A stretch of 53,125 bases of DNA from Perkinsus olseni (lineage: Eukaryota; Perkinsozoa; Perkinsida; Perkinsidae), in the NCBI GenBank assembly GCA_013115135.1, contig JABANP010000377.1:1-53125 (forward strand), read 5' to 3'. Of this stretch, positions 45,960-53,125 are shown in pieces. The notes under the pieces were generated by a model. It had not been told where the DNA came from. It was given only the letters and a program-made list of their open reading frames with translations, and made no database searches. The position numbers and the translations under genes are program-made. Within the stretch, counting starts at the first letter, position 1; every line of letters begins with the position of its first letter.

Positions 45960-48122
45960 GCAACATAAGAGTCCTAGGAGCTCTACCCCGATGCGCTATG
46001 TATGTGGATGCCCGTACTCGGTAAAAGTCGCACTGTACGTGTTGCCGTCCATGAATGGCTAACAACATCATCAACTACTAAAAGGAGGACTACTGCTGGT
46101 GGTGCTGAGTGCTGATATTATTAATATCAACGCTATGGGGCTTAAGGATCCTACTGATATCTTTACTACGGTTGTAATAAAACCCTTACCACTCCTAACG
46201 CGCACCAGTGGGCTGCTTGTAGTTACGGCAAGAGACGGGATTACGAATTATAACACTGGAATACACCGACCGCATCAGGGCCCTATGCTAGACCGCAAAA
46301 CTGGCACCCACCAGCAGCAGCGATGCAAGATACAATGAGGAGGAAGAATAAAAGAATAATACTGCGTAGCTTTGTTACAGGATAAGAGAGAAATGCTCGA
46401 ACAATCTGTATGATGATGATGATGACGATGATGTTGCTATCGCTTTATCATGATGTTTCTTAACAGATATCTGATGTCATCAGGGTAATAGACAGAAAAA
46501 GGAGGAGGACCATCATCATCATTGATGAGATAGATGCTCTATCCAACATCAAAGGTGCTGCCACAACAACTGCATATCTTGTTATAGTATCACCACCACC
46601 ATCACCATCATCAGGTCACTCTTATTCTGTTAATAATAAAACCCAGAAGAGCAGGAAGATCATCAGCTGCTGCTGCTGCTGTCGTCAGTCAGCAGTGGGT
46701 ACCTCCGACCGCTGTTGCTGATGACGGTGATGATCTATCCTTGATACGACTATTATTCGAGTATGAGCTCAGCAGAGCTGTAAATTATCAATAATTGGCA
46801 TTGCAAACACTGTTGATATCGTACGTCGCATATCGATTTACCCCTAACTACTCTGTAATAATAACATCAACAACAAACAACAACTAACGCGGTTCTGTTA
46901 GTACTTGAGTTTGATCATGCTCTTTTATCAGTCCTCCGAATGCAAGCACTGGTGGCAGTGATGATGATGATAAAGTTATAGCACAGGAAGTAGTATTCAA
47001 GCCGTACACTCATCAGCAACTGAAGAGTATATTGAAGCAACGTTTGACAATATCTCACTCAACACGACAAGGAAGAACGAATAGGAAGAGGGTTCCAAAG
47101 ATGCCGCATTGGACTTGGCATGCAGGAGGGTGAGAAGGGAACTAATAACTACTACGCGTTAGTATCACTCATCATCATCAGGTTGCATGCGATACATGGC
47201 GACTGTCGTAAAGTCTTGACGTCTGCCGTCATACCATCACCAATCGTATGAGCTGACAGCAATGATAGTCAGTGGATGATGATAATAATAATAATCATGA
47301 AGTTACAGCATTAGATGCAATCAAGGTTCTACCGCTGCCGCTGCTGCTGCTGCTAGTGTTGGTGCTTGCAGGATTATGCAGTTGTTTATCTTGGTGAAGG
47401 TACTTGACAAATGCTATCGTAAAGATGATGATATCGACAAGACGGTCGAATGTTTCTGCCTTTCAACAGCAGGTCATCATCATGCATTGTTATCGCCTTG
47501 CATCTCTGCTTGAGTATTATCCCTGTCTCATCAGGTTGTCTTAGCTGTCTTGCCTCGCTGCTGCTGCTGCTTCGACTGGTGCTGCTAATCAAGATGGTGG
47601 GTCACTAGAGACTGGTATAGATGTAATTAGGGCTCATCTCAATAGGTAGTATCACCAATAACAATAATAATAGGTGTGTTATCATGAGTAGATACACTGA
47701 GTTGCATAAGATGCCTTCAGTGTCTCGTGAAGCATTCCCATGACTCATCTACAAGCTTACAGCAGCATGGATGATGATATAACGACGGGTTTCTGTCGAT
47801 CTATGTCGATCATGGTTCTCTCAGGGTAATGGTTTCAATATCAACTCTCATTATCAACAGCCACTAAAGGAGTTTAAAAGGGTCCCTCTACCAGAAGGCT
47901 GTGGGCTCTTCTGGTCAAGACCACCACCACCTACTACTACGACTGGTCTCACTGATGAATGATCATAGCAACAATGGAAGCTTCATTAGGTGGGGCCATA
48001 CTCTACTACTGAATAAACATGTGCTTGTTAGGTTCATTGCACCTTTCGAATTGTTATTGCATGGTATATTATCGTATGGTAATAGACAGCATTTTGAGGA
48101 GTTCCTCAAACCATGCATTTGA
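45960..48122 (+). CDS. ORC1/CDC6-like AAA+ ATPase (replication licensing)
   Basis: Origin-binding or loading ATPase acting with ORC to load MCM in the nucleus. The Walker A region at about 46000-46031 reads YVCGCP then LGKSRTVRVAVHEWL if one G is restored at about 46014, giving GxxxxGKS. It is followed by INAMGLKDPTDIFTTVV (46120), as in CDC6/ORC1. Walker B is IIIIDEIDAL (46512-46540). Sensor 1 is VKLSIIGIANTVDIV (46785), then VVFKPYTHQQLKSILKQRL (46990), DAALDLACRRV and IHGDCRKVLTSA (47195; sensor 2 region). The winged-helix end LLLNKHVLVRFIAPFELLL runs to TGA 48120-48122. Introns are short. The N-terminal region (45.6-45.9 kb) is uncertain. I cannot separate ORC1 from CDC6. Confidence 0.8.
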
Positions 48123-48369
48123 ATATGATATTACCCATTAATGAAGGTATATAATGACCATTCTCGATAGTACCCGATATCGAAGTTATTTTATCATGCA
48201 GTTAGTCCATGTCTCCTCACTTATCATCCACAAATCTTCTGTGTTATGCTCAGAGTAATAACAATCAAACCAAACATTCACAGAGATAGTGAAATATTAT
48301 GATAAACAACATCGGCTGCTGCAACAATCGTCGTTGTAATTGTACAAACATTCATCATCATCTTCATCA

Positions 48370-49970
48370 TCATCCAGCTAACTTCACTTTTAACAACGCC
48401 ACTGCTGTTTCGTGATTTCTTCTATTCTTATTACTCCTCCCCCTGTGTTGTTGTATTACTAGTAGTGTTACTACTCCAGAGTTACCTGCCAGCGATGCCT
48501 CATATTATCAACTTTCAACATGCCTACTACCGGTAGTGATAACTCTATCGAATGCTTCCAGCAACATCAAATCCATCGTAGTACCGTGTGATGATGATGG
48601 CGGTGGGGAGCGAACTCTTTCTAATTCCTCTTCTGAATTTAGAGCCTCTTCTTCTGGGTGTAAGACGACCTGATAATAATTCAACTATCATACCAACATA
48701 CCCCCTCATCGACTACCAGTAGTAAATCCATCCCATGAGTGGTAGTAGTAGTAGTAGTAGGTATACCTCTCTCCCACTGATGATGATGCTACTATTGTAG
48801 TTGCGTTGTGGCGGCCTTGACGATGATGATGATACAGTCTGATAATGATATCGAGCATTACTACGACATTATGACCAGTAGTAGTAGTAGTAGCAGCTTA
48901 CATCATTGATGCCATTGTTAAGTTGTTATCATCATCACCCGCAGGTAACCGTATCATTATCATCAGATCATCGTCGTATTGTCTGCCCGGGCCTCAACCC
49001 ATACAACAATAATATCCTGGTACACTCATCATCAGTGCATTATCATCATCACGTCTACATCCACCACTCGGGAATATCTCCATCCAAAACTCCTACCCCA
49101 CACACAACAGCTAGCGCCATGACTCTGGCAGGCGTCAAAATGTGCTGGCTGTGGCATTTATTAAGGATCATCGTTACTACTACCATCTCTAGGTGGATCT
49201 GGCATCTTGTTCCTTCTTATCGTCATATATCCCACATTTTATGATTTGACGACCTTTTGTAATGCATCAGCATCGAAAGGACGGCATATACCATCGACAA
49301 CCCTCACACAGATTGAATGTTATAATCTGAAGAGGAATATACAATCATCACCGTCATGATGAGATGATGTTGTTGTTATCACATCACCACTCTGGTCTAC
49401 GATCCATTATCTCCATCCTCACCTCGGCTTCAACTCAATGTTATTGCAACATACACACAATAAACAGCACTGCCTATCACTATAAAACCTGGCGAAAGCG
49501 ATAAAAGCGACATGATGATGATTGCTGCTGTTGCTACATACTATAACTTTGCAAACTAACGTAATGCACACGATAGACACATAACATGGCCACATTCCCG
49601 GTATGCGCAAATACATCCGCTGTACGCTAGCATATCGGGCATATTGGTAATGATGATTTATCCTAGACTGTTATATCAACACCAACTACATACTTCCATG
49701 GTAGAAGATAATCAATAGGATCTATTAGGAGCAGTAAGAGTGAATAATAACTATGCGTGCAGCAAGCATCCTTACCATGGCCTGTCATCTCAACATTTCC
49801 AGCATTCTCTTCTACGTAATCTATCATGTTGTTGCTGTTTGTGCATGTTAGCACCACCATACCGCACCAAAAGACGGTATGTATGGGAGAACTTACCAAT
49901 CATCCTGTTCTCTAATATCGCCGTCCCTCGGATGATGATGACGAATGCTGCTGCCGCCAACCAGTAGTAG
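48370..49970 (-). CDS. RING-type zinc-finger protein, multi-exon
   Basis: Near 49560-49650 the minus strand encodes a RING-like pattern: PICPIC, RTADVFAHT, ECGHVMCLSCALR, and after an intron FYSDRQCCLLC. The Cys/His order C-x2-C...CGH..C..C...C..C fits an E3 ligase finger; the spacing recalls ZNF598/Hel2, without proof. Downstream exons include VVDGICRPFDADALQKVVKS (49280), TPARVMALAVVCGVGVLDG (49130) and VLHPEEEALNSEEELERV (48640), ending KVKLAG at TGA 48370-48372. One extra G in the finger (TACCGGGAA) and an in-frame TAG that may be an intron end (CTAG|CGT) complicate the reading. Converges with the ORC1/CDC6 gene. Confidence 0.45.
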
Positions 49971-50339
49971 GCCACAATCATTATGGCCACCACTATTATG
50001 ATGATGTCGTGTTGTCGCTGTTGCTGTTGTTAAGGTTGCTAAGTTGATTTGGTGTATAGGTTACGAATCCAGCAAGATCATTGGCATCCAACCAGTGTTT
50101 CGAGGATGATGAGGAGGAGGATGGCACTACCCTTTCTGGACATAATGGCTATACCAAGCTGTAGTAAGCATTTCTGCTCACCAGCAGCAGCAGAGTGTAG
50201 TAGTAGTGGTGGTGGTAGGATGATAATAAACTACAACATGATACTTTAATAGTTATATCAAGTGATAATAAGTAATAACAGCACGATCTTCAGTACATTT
50301 ACACCACCTTCGTACAGCCTTGTGGCCAGTCAGCGCGCA
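49971..50339. other. Spacer with no supported gene
   Basis: Open frames on both strands are short. Nothing with a recognisable motif or paired splice sites was found. Confidence 0.35.
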
Positions 50340-50985
50340 CAGTTCATCATGTTCTTATTGTTATTCCTTTTTACTTCATCATAATCTCCCTTCTAGCCAT
50401 GCATTTGATGATGCGTTGTTGTTGGGGTGATTATAACTACCTGGAATCCACACATTAGGATATCTACCACCTGCTGTCAACTTTGTAAAGTCGGTACTGC
50501 CGCACACATACCCCAACTGCCTACAAACTACTGCTGCCACTACTAACTGTTAGTTATGATGATGATGCTGATTATCCTGAGAAAAGGGCAGCAACAGGAG
50601 GAAGCTAATGATGATGATGATTATCCTGGAGTAAGTTACCTGCGAGGAACTCTCTTGGCCTCCTTGATGATGATGATGGTGTTGTTAAGGAGGAGTGTGA
50701 TGATATATTAAAATCGAGGGGCCGTAGTAAACGTACATCCCTTTATCATTATGATTATACACAGGCAGGCCTCTACGAGTATTACCATGATGTCCTTGAC
50801 TAAGAATACTTATTTTTTTATTATCATCACTCAGTGTATTGTTATTACATAGTTTTTTTCTGATTATCCTGTTACTATTATTATGATAAGATAAGTCCGT
50901 TAAAGTAGCATATATTCTCTTGATCTCCTCCATACCACCATCTATCAATGGTAAAACCAATACACCACTTTGGACCACCACCTTT
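50340..50985 (-). CDS. SRCR-domain protein fragment
   Basis: An exon at about 50452-50540 reads VAAVVCRQLGYVCGSTDF then TKLTAGGRYPNVWIPG. AAVVCRQLGY (core at 50508-50531) is the signature of scavenger receptor cysteine-rich domains, which are extracellular ligand-binding modules. The upstream open stretch (VVVQSGVLVLPLIDGGMEE then IKRIYATLTDLSYH, 50840-50985) is coding-like but not SRCR. Later Cys of the domain were not found in frame, so the domain may be split by introns or degenerate. Gene limits are guesses. Confidence 0.4.
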
Positions 50986-50987
50986 GC

Positions 50988-51018
<31 letters not shown>

Positions 51019-51019
51019 C

Positions 51020-51056
<37 letters not shown>
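50988..51056. repeat. (GAT)n microsatellite, 23 near-perfect units
   Basis: About 69 bases of GAT with one C interruption, the longest tract in the window. Read on the minus strand in the CIAO2 frame it would give poly-Ser; it may instead be intronic. Confidence 0.9.
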
Positions 51057-51062
51057 CAGTAG

Positions 51063-51465
51063 AATTATTATTAAGTAATTGGGGATTCTCCATATAGCTG
51101 CAGAGCATCGCTCTTATCATCTGTGCTGTTTACCGATCTGAAATGATAAGCAAATGATGATAATGGGACGTCTGAGTGCGATGTCTACAGCTTCTTGTGA
51201 ACTCATTATGAGTACCCATCCTTTATGTGAATGTCACTATCTTCCATGAGTTCCAAAATCATTCACTCAACTTTACTTCTTGAAGTACGAGAAGAGTAGT
51301 AGTGTGACGATGATGGGCATGATTATTACATAAGCCAATTAATGTCGCCAAAGAACAATGTTCAACTGTAGGTGTAAACTCAACTATCAAAGTGTTGCCC
51401 TTAACGCTCACACCTGATGATAAGAGTAATTATTATTGATGACACTTCATTATCATACAAATACA

Positions 51466-51498
<33 letters not shown>

Positions 51499-51855
51499 CT
51501 GTCGGATAACAAACCCTCAACTGTGATATAGCGTCCATAGTGGATACTCAGGATCTTTGATATTTTTAATGCTGGCCCATTCACACATCCATCTCCATAC
51601 CTGGCCATACTACTTCAGGTAATGGTGGTAAATCCTCATCATCAATGTATCTGGCACGACACCGACAGCATCGTCGCCGCTCGTACGTATAGCTACGCAC
51701 CATCCCTACACTTTAGGGTTGATATGGGTCTCATATTCTTCTATGCTCATCCTCCCGCAACACTTCATGAGGCTCCTCATCACCTTGTCGTCGTTCCTAA
51801 CTCGTTAATACACTGTTGTTCGCCGGCGATGCCGCTGCTGCCCATCCTCACTCAT
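51063..51855 (-). CDS. CIAO2: CIAO2/MIP18 family cytosolic Fe-S assembly protein
   Basis: Member of the CIA targeting complex that delivers Fe-S clusters to nuclear and cytosolic apoproteins. Candidate start ATG 51853-51855. Exons: RYIDDEDLPPLPEVVWPG (51620), IKNIKDPEYPLWTL (51565; family motif I.DPE.P.TL.L), and after an intron VSVKGNTLIVEFTPTVEHCS then LATLIGL (51395-51310), the hallmark EFTPT..HCS.A.LIGL with the reactive Cys. The C-terminal MLCSYMENPQLLNNN (51065-51110) matches ALENPNLLE. Frame corrections are needed near 51575 (after MEMDV) and about 51123 (AA). The poly-Ser tract at 50988-51056 may extend the tail. The family call is strong; exact exons are not. Confidence 0.85.
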
Positions 51856-52050
51856 GTATCATCACAGGTGGTAGTTGGTTACTAGATAATGATGGATAAA
51901 ACTATAAACTCCAGACCAGTTCATGCCACTCATTTCCTTACCGCCAGCTGCTGCCAAGCGTTCGTCGATGACGTGCGGCGGGCTATCATCAAGAGCTACC
52001 GCAGGAAAACATCTCTACAGGTCCAGAGCCCCGTTTTGCTAACATACAAA
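51856..52050 (+). other. Possible exon upstream of CIAO2
   Basis: A plus-strand open stretch encodes VHATHFLTASCCQAFVDDV then RRAIIKSYRR. It is coding-like but has no family match; the open frame beyond 52050 enters different-composition DNA. It could be the last exon of a gene or chance. Confidence 0.25.
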
Positions 52051-53125
52051 ATAACGCATTTTGCAGGAATCCGCGCATGTGCGGATGGCAGCGCACGCCG
52101 CCCAGTGCTACAATCGGGCTGTTCAATAGACAAGCCCAGGTCCTTACGTCAGCGTCAGCGCGTGGCTGGTAATGGCTTTGCCGGTAGTACCGCAGGGGGA
52201 AAGGTACAAAATCCAAGGAAGCGCGTGCGACAGGGGCAAAAGCAACAGACTCCTGATTGCGGGTGAAGGCAGGCGGGAAAACCAGAAACTCTCCCGAAAC
52301 CGGAAGCAGGGCAACCTGATCCCGGAACCGTTACCCAAGTCAACCAGAAACCCGAACTAAGCCGCTCCAGGGTAATGCAGATCCCCGAAAACGCTTCCCT
52401 TTGGTATCTGCACTCTTTGGATTTTGGGAATTACCCATAGCATAATATCTGATGATGATGCCACACTCAGCCAATTATGTCCGGACCGAAACCAATAATG
52501 AGCGATCCGCGAGTTTCCCCGCAGCTAAGGGTAAGTCACCGCGGACCGCGGTTATCGCGATGAGGGCCGCCCCTAGCAGGTAGACCTTTCCAAAAGCCAG
52601 GAACGTGGCGCTGTAGACGTCCCCCAAAGTCTCGAGTGCTACAGGAGCGGGAAAAATCAGGCTTCAAGGTAACGGTAGGGCGGGTCCACCAAGGCGGATC
52701 GGCGGAATGACTTTCGCAGAGTCGCGGAGCCGGTCGAAGCCTTAAGAGCAGGGGAAGACGGATGACTAATTCATGCATTGCTCGTTATTGAGGAACGTTC
52801 CAATCTGAGGCTATATTCAGTAAGATATTAGGTATTCCTGTACGCTGCAGTCTCGCAACCTCGTACCCAGTTGGAGCCAGCACCAAGAAAACCCGATATT
52901 CCAAAAATGGCCTGAGGGGCTGCAGAAGGGAACAGTACAGGTGGCGAGAGCTACTGCCAAAACCATCTCTCTCGCTCTGGACCGGTATTCGATCGTGGCG
53001 ACAGACCAACAACTCGGGCAGGCAGATGACTCATAAATTATGAGGTCGGGCCCCGACCCGTCGGGGTATCGTGAGGTTGAGCAACTCCAGCACAGGAGAC
53101 CAGCACTGGGCTGAGTTTGTTTGTT
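52051..53125. other. GC-richer terminal segment, no recognised gene
   Basis: GAT/ATC repeats and GTAATA introns are almost absent from here to the right edge. Short open frames exist on both strands (for example 52785-53012 minus, and about 52826-53035 plus, which reads FQKWPEGLQKGTVQVA then KTISLALDRYSIVA), none recognisable. A short palindrome (GGTCGGGCCCCGACC) lies near 53043. Confidence 0.4.

Noticed and set aside
13800..49620. Stop-codon reassignment (TAG/TAA read as Gln), as known in some alveolates
   Set aside because: In-frame TAGs near 13852 and 49625 and the TAA/TAG pair near 45970 can each be an intron end, and long clean ORFs elsewhere use the standard code and end at ordinary stops.
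52785..53012. Retroelement-like ORF at the right end
   Set aside because: Neither strand shows reverse transcriptase, integrase or protease motifs; the resemblance was only compositional.
1..53125. Spliced-leader gene, telomere repeats, transposase or reverse transcriptase
   Set aside because: Looked for by eye on both strands and not found; a covariance or profile search could still find degenerate copies.

Overview
The window is eukaryotic nuclear DNA from a protist, most likely an alveolate and plausibly a perkinsid such as Perkinsus. That assignment is inference. The supporting signs are compact genes in strand blocks, many short GT-AG introns, and a gene set that includes IFT88, GRASP, an EF-hand cation/Ca exchanger, a RAP-domain protein, a FHA/RING-CH protein, an exostosin-like enzyme and trehalose phosphatase. 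No organism-specific marker such as a spliced leader or telomere repeat was seen.

Layout. (1) 1-9.3 kb: a head-to-tail array of three secreted, threonine-rich, cysteine-rich paralogs on the minus strand. They are intronless and nearly identical in the middle, and share an upstream block. Copy 1 is frameshifted and lacks the C-terminal Cys modules. (2) 9.3-22 kb, minus strand: a multi-span membrane protein, poorly resolved genes, a large helical protein ending in a RAP domain (12.9-18 kb), trehalose-6-phosphate phosphatase (18.5-20 kb) and an unidentified gene. (3) 22-29.6 kb, plus strand: secreted or membrane-anchored small proteins, a FHA + RING-CH protein, and a ZNHIT2-like HIT zinc-finger protein. 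(4) 29.7-40.2 kb, minus strand: IFT88, with a tRNA-Val(AAC) antisense inside an intron, then GRASP, an EF-hand cation/Ca exchanger, and a membrane protein. (5) 40.3-48.1 kb, plus strand: an unidentified helical protein, an exostosin-like glycosyltransferase, and an ORC1/CDC6-like AAA+ ATPase. (6) 48.4-51.9 kb, minus strand: a RING protein, a SRCR-domain fragment and CIAO2/MIP18. (7) 52.05-53.1 kb: GC-richer sequence with no recognised gene.

Two features run through 9.3-52 kb. GAT/ATC trinucleotide tracts saturate both introns and exons, and often supply the 3' splice site as (ATC)n-AG. Conserved exons also carry repeated single-base frame shifts, mostly in homopolymers; these look like consensus errors, but slippage polymorphism or programmed frameshifting cannot be excluded by eye. 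Gene spans in this part were assembled by hand-splicing conserved peptides, so start and end coordinates are approximate unless a stop or start codon is named. Genes were identified from remembered family motifs; no database search was run.
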